A stretch of DNA of 37,826 bases. Origin: Smittium mucronatum (lineage: Eukaryota; Kickxellomycota; Harpellomycetes; Harpellales; Legeriomycetaceae). The notes below the pieces were generated by a model that worked only from the letters and a program-made list of their open reading frames with translations, was not told the DNA's origin and searched no databases. Made by a program: the position numbers and the translations under genes. Of the stretch, positions 24,785-35,800 are shown in pieces. The DNA lies in NCBI GenBank assembly GCA_001953115.1, contig LSSL01000003.1:1-37826 (forward strand). The letters run 5' to 3'. Positions within the stretch are counted from its first letter, which is position 1, and every line of letters begins with the position of its first letter.

Positions 24785-25096
24785 TTGATTAAAAACGAAA
24801 GATTTGGACTTATTATCAATTTCAAATTGAATTTTCACGGACTACATCTTTTTCTAAAATTAATATGCTATATTTATTCATTAAATGAATTTTTGTGGCT
24901 GAGAATATACATAAAAGTATCATCAAGGCGGTTATATTATAAAGTTATCATTGTAAAATATTTTTGCGGTCGGATTATATATAAATTTACCACCACAATA
25001 TCAAAAATTCGGTATGAATTTTTTTTTATAAATACTATTTTTATAGCACAAATCATATTGGATTTAGATGAAAATAAAAATCAATATAAAAAATGA
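24785..25096 (+). CDS. Hypothetical open frame, doubtful
   Basis: A 103-codon frame opening with TTG, with no ATG at its beginning. The predicted peptide is rich in Ile, Tyr, Phe, Leu and Lys but includes Trp, Cys, Gly and paired Arg residues. In DNA this AT-rich an open run of this length is uncommon yet can occur by chance across six frames. I recognise no domain. No splice or start context supports it, so it is listed only because it is the longest real (non-gap) open frame in the desert. Confidence 0.15.
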   Translation: MIKNERFGLIINFKLNFHGLHLFLKLICYIYSLNEFLWLRIYIKVSSRRLYYKVIIVKYFCGRIIYKFTTTISKIRYEFFFINTIFIAQIILDLDENKNQYKK

Positions 25097-25420
25097 GCTT
25101 TTTACCTTAGTTTTTTATTTTATTTGGGTAGATTATGACCAGTATAAATTAAGAATTCATCCTTAGATACACCGAATTTGTATTGGTTTTCAAAATTTGG
25201 CTGTGGAACGTGAAGATATGTTTTATTTTTTTTATTATTCTTAAAATTATGAATTTAGATGAACTTATTTTTACTTGAAAGGCTGTGTTCCAATTATCAA
25301 TCCATAATAAAAATTTTAAGTGATTATAAAATTTTACTTTTTTTTATTCGTGATTTTTTCGATTGCTAAATCAAAGTATAAATGAATAAAAACACCATTA
25401 ATAAAGGTCAATAAAATTTG
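25097..25420. other. AT-rich DNA before the assembly gap
   Basis: No gene seen. It ends in a run of more than 20 T at 25421-25443 that abuts the gap. Confidence 0.6.
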
Positions 25421-25443
25421 TTTTTTTTTTTTTTTTTTTTTTT

Positions 25444-26140
25444 NNNNNNNNNNNNNNNNNNNNNNNNNNNNNNNNNNNNNNNNNNNNNNNNNNNNNNNNN
25501 NNNNNNNNNNNNNNNNNNNNNNNNNNNNNNNNNNNNNNNNNNNNNNNNNNNNNNNNNNNNNNNNNNNNNNNNNNNNNNNNNNNNNNNNNNNNNNNNNNNN
25601 NNNNNNNNNNNNNNNNNNNNNNNNNNNNNNNNNNNNNNNNNNNNNNNNNNNNNNNNNNNNNNNNNNNNNNNNNNNNNNNNNNNNNNNNNNNNNNNNNNNN
25701 NNNNNNNNNNNNNNNNNNNNNNNNNNNNNNNNNNNNNNNNNNNNNNNNNNNNNNNNNNNNNNNNNNNNNNNNNNNNNNNNNNNNNNNNNNNNNNNNNNNN
25801 NNNNNNNNNNNNNNNNNNNNNNNNNNNNNNNNNNNNNNNNNNNNNNNNNNNNNNNNNNNNNNNNNNNNNNNNNNNNNNNNNNNNNNNNNNNNNNNNNNNN
25901 NNNNNNNNNNNNNNNNNNNNNNNNNNNNNNNNNNNNNNNNNNNNNNNNNNNNNNNNNNNNNNNNNNNNNNNNNNNNNNNNNNNNNNNNNNNNNNNNNNNN
26001 NNNNNNNNNNNNNNNNNNNNNNNNNNNNNNNNNNNNNNNNNNNNNNNNNNNNNNNNNNNNNNNNNNNNNNNNNNNNNNNNNNNNNNNNNNNNNNNNNNNN
26101 NNNNNNNNNNNNNNNNNNNNNNNNNNNNNNNNNNNNNNNN
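25444..26140. other. Assembly gap (Ns)
   Basis: A run of 697 N. It is bounded by poly(T) on the left and by GC-rich repeat units on the right, so unresolved repeats are the likely cause. Long frames reported across it are artefacts. Confidence 0.99.
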
Positions 26141-26166
26141 AAATTTAAAAAAAAGTTGAAAATTTT

Positions 26167-26429
26167 CGAAAAAATTTCCTACCCAACTCCGCTCCGCCGC
26201 TCTAGCAGCTCCGTACCCACTGGGCATTGGTTCAAGGGGGCTGGAATAAAATTTGTTATGTTCTTAAAAGCTTCCTACACAACTCCGCATTTTTTAGGAT
26301 AATTTATTTTTAAACTCAATAAAAATGAATAAAATCACTAATGAAATTTTGAGAAAATTTCTTACCCAACTCCGCCCCTCCGCTCTAGCAGCTCCGTACC
26401 CATTAGGAATTGGTTCAATGGGGTTGCTG
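26167..26429. repeat. GC-rich direct repeat units beside the gap
   Basis: A unit of about 75 bases at 26167-26242 recurs at about 26350-26429, some 184 bases later. Shared core words are ACCCAACTCCGC, CCGCTCTAGCAGCTCCGTAC and TTGGTTCAA.GGG. A shorter piece (CTACACAACTCCGCATTTT) lies at about 26273-26294. The array probably continues into the N run. On the minus strand these units lie 3' of the reverse transcriptase remnant and may be its 3' UTR or a derived satellite. Confidence 0.7.
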
Positions 26430-26430
26430 A

Positions 26431-26458
26431 TCTATTAATACTGGAAAGTATTAATAGA
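26431..26458. other. Perfect 12-bp hairpin with GGAA loop
   Basis: TCTATTAATACT, loop GGAA, then AGTATTAATAGA. A second short stem (GTCAGC, loop GCGGA, GCTGAC) lies at about 26520-26537. Both sit between the direct repeats and the reverse transcriptase remnant, where a LINE 3' UTR structure recognised by the enzyme would be expected. That role is inference. Confidence 0.75.
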
Positions 26459-26550
26459 CGGGCAACAAAAATGTCATCAAAAAATTTCGCAGCTCCCAGT
26501 TCGATTATTTGGCTGGAGTCGTCAGCGCGGAGCTGACAAAAAGATTTTTT

Positions 26551-26844
26551 TTACTCCCCCCCACGGAGTTTTCTGACCTGCTCCAACTGAGCTGGATCGG
26601 GAGAAGAAACACTAGCACTTTCGCTAAAAAAATTATTTTGAGCAGAAAATTGCTCAATTGTATTTCTGCGGACGTCATCACATTTTTCACACACTAAAAA
26701 TAAGTGCTCGATTGTCTCTGGCGTGTTTTTTTTGCAAAAAGGACAAAAGAAATTATGTTTACCGTCGATGATTTTTGCGTTGGCAAGGCGTTGAACGGTC
26801 CAAAATTGACCTATTCGAATTAAAACTATATACCTTTGTATTTT
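26551..26844 (-). pseudogene. LINE-type reverse transcriptase C-terminus, zinc-knuckle remnant
   Basis: The minus-strand frame is open for about 97 codons before TAA at 26551-26553, with no start codon, so it is a 3' fragment. It reads QFWTVQRLANAKIIDG, then CPFCKKNTPETIEHLFLVC, then an Arg-containing tail. The C..C then H....C spacing with ETIEHLF matches the zf-RVT zinc-binding segment that follows reverse transcriptase domains in many non-LTR retrotransposons. The reverse transcriptase domain itself is absent: an upstream in-frame stop at 26845-26847 and AT-rich DNA follow. Composition is much GC-richer than its surroundings, consistent with a recently inserted, 5'-truncated element. It lies only 274 bases past the VPS15 stop. 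Confidence 0.75.
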
Positions 26845-27117
26845 TTACTGGTAAATTTATACTTAATCATAATAGTAGTTGTGAAAGAATAAAAAAATAT
26901 TGTTACCTCTAACTTTTTATTTAACAATTTCACAAAGCAAAGGAAATATAAGAAACGTTATTAAACTATCATAAACAAAAAAAAATTTAAAGGTATATCC
27001 ATTAAAGTCAGAAATAATAAAAATCTAAAATAATTGAGTATATTTGAGAAAAAAAATGAATTGAAAGTGCCAAAATTAAATGCATTAAAATATAACTAAG
27101 AATATCAAAAAAGATTT
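26845..27117. other. VPS15 3' flank
   Basis: AT-rich DNA between the LINE remnant and the VPS15 stop codon. Several AATAAA-like words occur on the minus strand, but background AT-richness prevents picking a poly(A) signal. Confidence 0.5.
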
Positions 27118-30100
27118 TTAGATATACAGTCTCACGACACCATCTTTATATCCAATCGCTAAAATAAAACTTCCGTTTGATAGAGATAATAATTCAGCAC
27201 AACTGATAAGATCAGGGTTATCACATACGGAATTTTTTGACATAGATGATTCGAGCTTTTTATTATCTAAAAAGTTGCCGAAAGATCCACCATTTTCGGA
27301 GACATTTTCATAACTAATCGAACTGCTTCTACTATCTAATTGAGATCTACGACCTGTGAATTGATTCTTGGACCCCACGCCGATTTTAGAAATTGATTTC
27401 GCCGAAACTTTATTTTCAAGAGGATTTCTGGATGAGATTAAACTAGAATTTTCACTAAAATGGTTTATATTTTTAGTAAGATTCCGTCCATTATTTAATT
27501 GTATATCCGTTATCTCGAAATTATCTGAGATTTCATCGCCATTTTCATTGCAATGATACGAAGTTTCATCTATTTTTCTAGTGCTTTAAAAATATAAAAC
27601 AAGATTAGAGAAAGATTTTAAAATGAAAAATAAATAAATTAGCAGTGATTTCGGATATATATATATATGTCTTTACTAAATCGAAAAAATATAGACAGTA
27701 ATCAAGATGTAAGAAAATATAGGGAAGCTATTAAGGGAACAAATACCTTATTAAAAGCTGACGATGCCCTTTTTTGGTTGATCCAAGAGACAAATTTGCG
27801 CAGGAATGCGAAACCAAACTCCATGCTCTAAAAACCCCATTATTGCTAATTGATAGAAAAGATGGACCATCCTCAACCAATTTATCTGAATATATAACTG
27901 AAATAATCTTTGAGTTAGAACCATCAATTGGTCTGTGGCCTAAGCTGAAGTCCTCAGATTCACCTTTTTTCATTATTTGGGCACCCATATTTGAGTTATC
28001 TCTAGAAGATCGGAAATAGAGCCCATTGTTAATGTATTCCCAACTTGAATTGGAGAAACAATGTAATGATTTTTCATTAGATAAATCAAGAATGAAAACT
28101 TTTCCATCTGCAGAACCAACTAATGCCTCATTATCTTTAGAAGATAAATCGATTGAAGTAATCGAGCTCAAATTGAAATTAGTGTATTTTTTAATAACCA
28201 TATGGAATCTTAGGTCAATCAAGTAAATCAAGGAATTTTCTGTACTGGCCAAAGCATAAACCTCATTGTAAACCACCAAATTTTTGATTACCCCAGAACT
28301 CGTTGGAAGGAGAATACTCCAAGAAACCTGAAGATTATTAATATTTCTGAATTGTATTTCCGATTTTGAAGTTGCCATCAACACTCCTGATGCAGTAAAG
28401 CCTAGTGGGATTTGAAAATTTTATAGTTGTAAATAAGGCAAATTAAAAAATAAATAAATATAAAGAATAGAATAATTACGATTTATAACAGGTGTTGCCA
28501 ACAATATGTACTCATTATCATTCAAATCGGATACGAAAATACCACCGGATAATGTATTATTCGCATGTGGTGGATTATCGGGATTATTTGTAATGTGATC
28601 GGGGATTCTAAGTATTAAATTTAAGAAAATTTTGGAAAATCGATTATAAAAAGCAGGCAGAAGTTTTGGAACATAGTTATCAAGAGGTCAAATAATCTAA
28701 AATGTAGGTTTAAAATGTTTTATTTAAATAATTTCTTACTCCAATAATCTGATACTGCCGTTGTCAGAACAAGACACAATTTTTTTTTCAGAAACAAAGA
28801 TGGCAGAAGTGATACATCCGCCTATTTACAATTTTTTTTTAGAATTTAGGTAAAATGACAAAATCCCATTAACTGTCACAGAAGAATGTGAATATTTTAA
28901 AATATCATATGTAAGTTTTTTTAAAAAAAAATTATACCTTGGTGACAAGTAGCTATAGATCTATGTAGAATGGAATTGATAATATTACTGATACTCCATA
29001 TCTTTATAATTCCATCATAATTTCCAGTCAAAAATAGATCGTAATATAAGTCCGACTTGGGATCGCTTTTGAAAGATCTGTTGCTCTCGATCACTGATAT
29101 CCCACAGTTATTTTCATACAGAGATGATATCAGTAGTCCTATTAGAAGAAAAATAATATAGTGCCATTTTTTTTCGCGGAAATTTTTCAAAATAAAAGAA
29201 AAACTAAATATAGTATGAAAACTTTTTTAAAAATTAAGAAATCTCCATAAAGGAAAATTTAAATGTCAGATTAAAAAACAATCTATCAAAAGGAAGGAAT
29301 TGGATTAAATAAAGACTATGAATAATCAGGTAGATTAAACAAGTTCTTTTTCCTCGAATACTTAAGTTAAATTTGGTAAATATAAATATAAATGATGAGG
29401 ATAGTATTTTGAAAAGTATTTGTGGGTGTAATTTGAAATACCTTCTAGTGACACACCGGATTTTCTAGTTAAAGGGGTATTGACTGTACTTGATGCATAA
29501 TATTCTAAATATCAAATGGAATTAGGAACGAAAGTAGATAGATAATTCAATAGAATTTATGTAAAAATTGAACCTGTTGTATTAAACCTGGATAACTCAA
29601 GTGATCTTTTAGCCAATAGTCCCGCTACTGAATGTCTATGATCAACTAAACGGTATCAAATAAAAGTCAATTATTAGAAAAAATTTCCAAGAGTATAGAG
29701 AATATTTACATTTTCCCAATCTCATCCAATCATGTGGAAATTTAACTCTAGATCGATTAATAAAATCAACCCCCAGATCAATGTCATTATCGAATTCTGT
29801 GTCCTTTCTGGCAACGAAAGAAGACAAGTTTCCTGGTTGTTGGTTAATGACCTCATGGCTCATAGAAGACTCAGATATTTGATTGTTAAGTGAAGGTTGA
29901 ATCTGAGAGTTATTAGATAAGTGATTGCTGGAAGAAAAAACAGCCTCAGCTAAAGAGGTGCTAACTCCAATCAGAGGAGAAATAGTGATACCACGCATGT
30001 CATTTCTGTCAATGTTGTAATAAGATTTTCCTTTATGACTCTCCGGCTTTCTAATTTCTTCAAGGTTGAAGCCGGACTTTGAACTAACAGAAGATCTACT

Positions 30101-33100
30101 TTTTTTGAACCCAAGGCCATGGTTTTTTTGTTGATTACTGGAATAAGGCTAACGAAAAATTGGAATAGGTCAGAAAAGAATAAAATTAAAAAATTTACAT
30201 GTATTGAATAATTCTAAAATATTTGTAAAAAGAACCTTTTTGGGTAGACTCATTAAATGATTGGCAGATGAATTGCTAGTATTATCAGAAGGTCTCAGGA
30301 TATTAACAAATCTAGATTCTAAACCATCCGATTTTCTAAAAATATGAGAAAAATGTTAAAAATAACAAATCATCGACTTATAAGTAAAATAAATATATTA
30401 CCTTCTAATCTACATCGAGATAATTTTTCATTTTAAAGCAATTATCAGTGTTAATATTAAAAATGAATATGAATAATGATATCAATATCAATATATATAA
30501 CCGAGATAGTAGAACTAATTTCCATATGATATTACTTTAGAAGGCGAGAGAAAAACTGTGTGTAAATTTAGCCCCTCTAGACTATTTTGTATAGAAGTCT
30601 CGGATAAACGGCACCTGGAAAGAAAAGGGACCGAGTTTGGATTAGAATAGAATCAACTAATTTATAGGTAAACTGATTAAAAAAATCTTTACATATTGAT
30701 CAAGTTTCTGGATGCTGATTGGATGAATGGGTTTAAAACTTTAATTCTAAATTCTACATTGGTGTCGTTGATATAATTTCTGATTTGAGAATAGTCTGAC
30801 GAGTGTACAATTTTTCTAAAAGAGTCATCAAATGAGGAGACAGATAATGATCCTATTTTGAATGCCTTGTAGTAAAACAAATCCTTAGATGTCTATAGGA
30901 TGAATAAGTTAAAATACAAGTAAATAAGAAATAGAATATTGAAAAAAATTAATAACATAGTTTAATTATCAGAATAAGTAAAGCGATTACCTTAGGAAGG
31001 AATTCTACATCTATTAAAGATTTGGTATCAAAAAACTGAGGGTGAGTCAGATAATCTTTCAGAACAAAAACAGAGATATAATACTTTTGTACATTATCAA
31101 GGGAAGGATTATTCTCTATAAAAATGAAGAATCTCCGAGCGAGGCTTGATATAATTTGGTTAGGATGGATTATTAATGGAGATATTTTTTTTGAAATAGT
31201 TACAAGTTCATGGTATCCTAATAAACCCATGCATCCCAACTTCTCAAAGAGAGAAAGACAAGAGCCTAAAACAAACTCTTCAGTATCTTCTATTGCAGAC
31301 AAAATCATAGGCAGTATATAATTTTCGACTGTGTATCTACCTGCAGCCACCCCGATATAAAAAATAGCTTCGAAAAATTGGACACGTAACTGCCAAGTGG
31401 TTTTAATGTTCAAAAAGGTTAGAAGATGGGCCATTATAACCTCAACTGCCATTTTCGATTGACCTGGATTTGAAACCCTCCTGAATAATGAAAGAAGCCT
31501 TTCAATTCCTAATAAATAAGCTCTTTTAGCTTCATCACTATTTCCGGAAAGCAGGGTCCTGGAACTTTCGATAAAAAATTCTCCAGTATATAATAATATC
31601 TCATCACTTTTAATAGAAGGTTTTTTTTTTGATCCATAAATTTTAGGATTTGAAGATATTTTCAAAGGCTTGTTAGGAAAGGAGCTGTTGCTAAATCTTT
31701 CAGCAGATTCTGCCAAACCTACCATTGATCTAGCAAACGAAATTGTTACTATTTCCTCTGAATCAGAACATAATGGTATTATGTGGGGTGCTAAATAGCT
31801 AGGAAATATGTTTGAATCAATTTGATTGATTCTGTAAACTCTACTTAGCTATCCCAAATAAAAAATTATAATTTATATTTTAAAGAAAGCATAAATATTG
31901 TAAACAGGGAAATTGGAAATAAAATACCATATCAGACAAACACATTATTGCGGTAGCTCTAACGGATGGAATTTCATCTTGTAATAAGGATGTTATTGTA
32001 GGCACTAAAGACTCCATTATTGTGTGTGAGTTTACAATTTGTGATAACTCTTTGATCATGAGAATCCCTCTTCTCCTGGACGTGGGAAAGTTAGAGAATT
32101 TTAAGTTTGAGGAAATAAAAGAAAGAAACATTCTGATAGAAGGATTTTCTAACAAATGCAGAAAATTAATTAAAAAAAATCTATCTATTTCTGAATAATT
32201 AAAAAAAAAAATTCAAGTTAAAGGGCATACTTTCAGGGGGAATATGGTAGTTGTTAGAGGTTCCATTGAGTAAAGGTTCCCAGCAAAATTCTTTAGATAG
32301 ACTATCCCATTCAGATGATATGATATGCAATCGATTATCACATATATTTGTATATTTTTCTTCACTATTTTGGTTTAGAAATAATGATTCATTTATGGCC
32401 ACAATAGATTCGCTCAACCCAGGAATATCGATATAGTGTTCATCAAGTTCGGGGGTACCGATATTTGCATTTGGTTTGACGCTTGATATTCGAGAAATAG
32501 ATTTATATAGGGCTCCAAAAAAATGTTTGGGGAAAAGATCTTTTTCCCTTATAATATTAATATTAAAATAAAGATAGTTATTAAGGGTTAAATGAATGCA
32601 ATCGAGATAGTGAAGTGATTAGGATAAATACCATTTATTTATGTATTCAATTGCTGAGTATCTGCTTTGATGATCAATTTGGGTCATGTGCCGTACCATC
32701 GTCTATAATTATTTAATGGGTATCTTGAGTTTAATTATTTTTAATTAAATTAGTTTCTGAAAAAAAAAGTTAGAAAATTACCATAACGTGTTTGTTTTTT
32801 ATTTTGGAAATCTTAGATTCAGGATAAACATTATTTTTTCTATAGCTTAGAAGTTGAGATAGTGTAAACAAAGGGTATTCCTCGAAAAAAAGTTCCGCTA
32901 TTATGCATCTAATAAAAAAAAATAAGATATGGAAATAAGATTGGGAAACAATCAACACAAATTTCTGGATTCAAACCCTAGAGAAAATATATCCATGCTA
33001 GGAGTTAAGCCACCTGAAGTATCTTGTTGCTCAGCTCCGTCCTAATAAGCAAATTATCAAGATATTTAAATAGTTATGGGAGAAAATAAAAACAAATTGT

Positions 33101-34181
33101 ATTATAAATTAATAAAAACAATAGATACGTTGTATTTGTTAACGAATCTTTCAGGGGCTACATAACAAGCCCTCCTTCCAGATAAATCAAAGAAAAAGGA
33201 GAATTTGGCAGGGTTATCCTAAAAAATAATAACAAAGGGGTGAGTACGTAAAACATTCTCAGGGATAATAAATTAAAATTTTTGAAAAAAGGAGAATTAT
33301 GGTATTTTACGAAAGGAATTTTACCTCAGGAAGAAATACAGGTTTAAAAGAGCCCAAATCACACAAATAAACCCAGTCCCAACTAGTTAAAAGCACATTT
33401 TCCATTTTCAAGTCTCCATGGCATATCTGAATTTTAATGAAAAAAGATTAAAGATATACAAAAATATAAAACAATAAAAAAATTAAAACTTACACCCTTT
33501 GAATGAATATTGTTTAAAGAGAGGAGTAATTGGAAAGTTATCCAAATTTTATCTTTTTCATTCAAAAATGGCCTAGTGCTATAAAGAAAGATAAAAATTT
33601 AACTTGAATCAACGAATATCTAAAAAATAGATACCTTATTCTGTCGTAGAGATTATGTTTTAGATATTGACGTAACATGTATATCTTGTTGTCGATTTTT
33701 ATAGTTTTAGAATAAGATAATATTCCATCAACTCTTTCAAATCTTTCATGTTGAACTATAAAGAGAAAAAGAATAGGAGATTAATTTTAATTGAGAATCA
33801 ACTACTTAAGATTAAATTAATATTTACAGTTGATTTCGGCCAAATAATCGTTCAAATCAATAGTCAATTCGCTTGGGATTTTAAAAATTTTAATCACTAA
33901 ATTCCCCTGCTCTTTGTAATTGTAGATGAAGGTTTTTATAAATCTTGCGCTCCCAAGACTTTAGAAATATCGGAAAATTAATTATAATTAATTAACGAAA
34001 ATATATCAATCAAATATGGGCGAGACAGATGTGATGGGTATTTTATAAAATATGGAATAACTTACCTTTTTTTGTATGTGAGGCTTCCACCTAATTCTGA
34101 GGCTAAAGTATCTATGTTATCTCCAACGATTTCCAAATTTTCAGCAGCGGCCACTAAAAATTGAGATACCTGTTGGCCCAT
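27118..34181 (-). CDS. VPS15: Vps15/PIK3R4, regulatory kinase-like subunit of class III PI3-kinase
   Basis: Vps15 anchors and activates the lipid kinase Vps34 on endosomal and autophagosomal membranes. I joined 24 exons into 4,833 nt, an uninterrupted frame of 1,610 aa (family usually about 1,350-1,500). Start: MGQQVS, with Gly2 and Ser6 fitting N-myristoylation, a hallmark of the family. Kinase-like domain at about 39-303: [13 protein letters not shown] Lys62, HGDLKMEN at 154-161, CDLG at 173-176 and CYVAPERF at 203-210. HGD in place of HRD is typical of Vps15; DLG replaces DFG. HEAT/armadillo repeats cover about 409-800, including [20 protein letters not shown] and [11 protein letters not shown] Ser/Asn-rich linker leads to a C-terminal WD40 propeller at about 1056-1610: [13 protein letters not shown] at 1136-1148, [11 protein letters not shown] at 1324-1334, [10 protein letters not shown] at 1414-1423, and a last blade ending [12 protein letters not shown] polar insertion separates the last two blades. 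Gene identity is sure; a few splice sites may be off. Confidence 0.95.
27118..34181 (-). other. VPS15: Exon map of VPS15 (24 exons, 23 introns)
   Basis: Exons, 5' to 3': 34066-34181, 33828-33958, 33635-33755, 33494-33578, 33325-33426, 33129-33218, 32977-33041, 32782-32908, 32632-32702, 32231-32547, 31928-32184, 30991-31848, 30693-30892, 30536-30614, 30402-30409, 30236-30335, 29710-30148, 29574-29645, 29442-29504, 28938-29138, 28740-28821, 28480-28607, 27747-28401, 27118-27583. All introns are GT..AG, from 46 to 303 nt and mostly 60-130. Each junction was chosen because it keeps the frame and the total is a multiple of three. The least certain are exons 15 (8 nt) and 16 to 19, where family conservation is weak and donors at the ends of exons 16 and 18 are weak. 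Confidence 0.8.
30402..30409 (-). other. VPS15: Inferred 8-nt VPS15 microexon
   Basis: The bases ATTAGAAG are flanked by GTAG upstream and GTAATA downstream. The exon before (30536-30614) ends in phase 0, and the next (30236-30335) is open only if entered in phase 2. Joined directly, they hit a stop after eight codons. The microexon supplies exactly the missing two bases plus two codons (Ile-Arg). A longer exon is excluded by the in-frame TAG just upstream. Confidence 0.6.
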
Positions 34182-35239
34182 GTTGTTATTATTATTTTAA
34201 TGTTTTGGTTTAATATTGCTAGGATTTAAAGGCTAAATAATACAATTCTTATGCTTAAAAAAGGGAAATTAAAATGTTTAAAGTATTTAAGCTTGTGAAT
34301 ATTTGAATACAGTTTGGCATGTTAACTTTAGTTCAAGTCATCAATTCACCACTAACATCAAATAACTATTGCCTTCGCCAATGGTATAATTCTATGCGTC
34401 CATTAGTTTTCAAGAAAATGTTACAGTTTTTATTTTATTGGGTGTATTTAAGGTAGAGTTCTAAGCGTGCCAATTTTAATTTGCCATTATTGGCTAAATA
34501 TTTATATGACAACCTGTTACGGCAAATCCCTTAAGGCTCGTGCCTAATATTATTATCCATTTATAGCCATTACTACGAATAGCCTACCAAATTTATAGAA
34601 TAATTTATTACTATAAGTCCCAGTGAAAGAGCTTCAAATTTAACCATTGGCTATTTGTTAGTACATTCGTTTATCCAATACTAAAGAAATTAACTTGTAA
34701 TTTTGTTAAAATCTAAGTTCCTAAGACAATGACATTTGAAGCTGTTTAAAAGTTTATATAAGATACTTTTCGAAGGTTTTCTAAGAAAAACCAATTAAAT
34801 ATTTCTAAGTCATAAAATAAAAGAGTTGAATCTTTCAAAAACAAGAATCTCAGTGATTTAGTTGAGACTCTGATATGTAATTTTTAATGAAAAATTAAAC
34901 ACATTAAGCGGTTTTTTCATCAAAAGGGCTTAAATTCTAAATTGGGGCGAGTGTCAGGCTATTTAAATTTATTTTATTTATACTAATTCAATTATCTTCA
35001 AACTTGGGTTGTTTTTTATGTTTCACTAATTTTGCTGAAAATTTTATTTAACCTGAAAGCGATCACTTCACTAGCATTTGAGGGAGTTGTGAGTGGAATT
35101 AGTTCATGTTTTTAAGATCGAAGAACTACTGTAATACTACCCGTTCGCTGTAGTTATTATAAACTGTAATTAAAATTTAAAAAACTAGTAAAGTTAAAGG
35201 ATTTCATTGATTTTGATAATACCATATAATTTATAAAGA
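34182..35239. other. VPS15 upstream region
   Basis: About 1 kb of AT-rich DNA 5' of VPS15, presumably holding its promoter. I see no distinct TATA or other element above the AT background. A short less AT-rich stretch at about 35055-35160 reads LKAITSLAFEGVVSGISSCF in one forward frame before a stop; I take it as chance or a small remnant. Confidence 0.5.
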
Positions 35240-35800
35240 TGATGTCATTAAAAATTATTAAAAAAATGAAAAAGACTATTGTTCTAACTAAAATAAGCTC
35301 CTATTTTTTGCTACGAATAGCTCGACGTCGGAAAAAGGGAGCAATACAATAACCGAAAAAACCCCACCTTCTAACCTTGCTTCAAGTGGGTTAAATGACT
35401 GAGACCTTAAGGAGCATGAATTAAGCCCGTTTTCAACAATTAAAAATGGTTGGGATTATTAACCTCGTGATTAGTACCTAAATATAACAGAATTAATAAA
35501 TAATTTACCTATCCCACCTTCCGAAAAGTGGGGCCTGATAGACACGGTTAACCTAAAATAAAAATTTTGATTCCAAAACTCTTCCAGTTATTGAACGCTG
35601 AATTTACGTACAGAAAATGCACTAGACAGTTTTAAACTACTTTTTTCTCCTTTTTATCTATATCCCTTCTCTGTAATAGATTTTCTAAGAATATCTGATA
35701 GCCGAATCCACTATTTCGAGCTAAAGATAGTACGATTCCTTGTGAAATATTATTAAATTATACTTCAAAAAAAGCAATACCTATCCCTTTAAACTACGAA
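35240..35800 (+). repeat. Dispersed repeat family, copy B (AT-decayed)
   Basis: Diverged direct relative of copy A (6422-7010). Ordered shared words include ATGTCATTAAAAA, AATAAGCTCCT, TTGCTTCAAGT.GG, ATGACTGAG, CATGAATTAAGC, GAACGCTG and TGCACTAGAC. Many differences from A and C are C to T or G to A (for example GGCTGGATG has become GGTTAAATG). The hairpin seen in A is lost. Confidence 0.8.

Noticed and set aside
25334..26302. Two ~295-codon open frames on opposite strands
   Set aside because: They consist mostly of unknown residues because they span the N gap.
27368..32436. Forward frames at 27368, 27774, 28026, 31124 and 32251
   Set aside because: They are antisense shadows of VPS15 exons.
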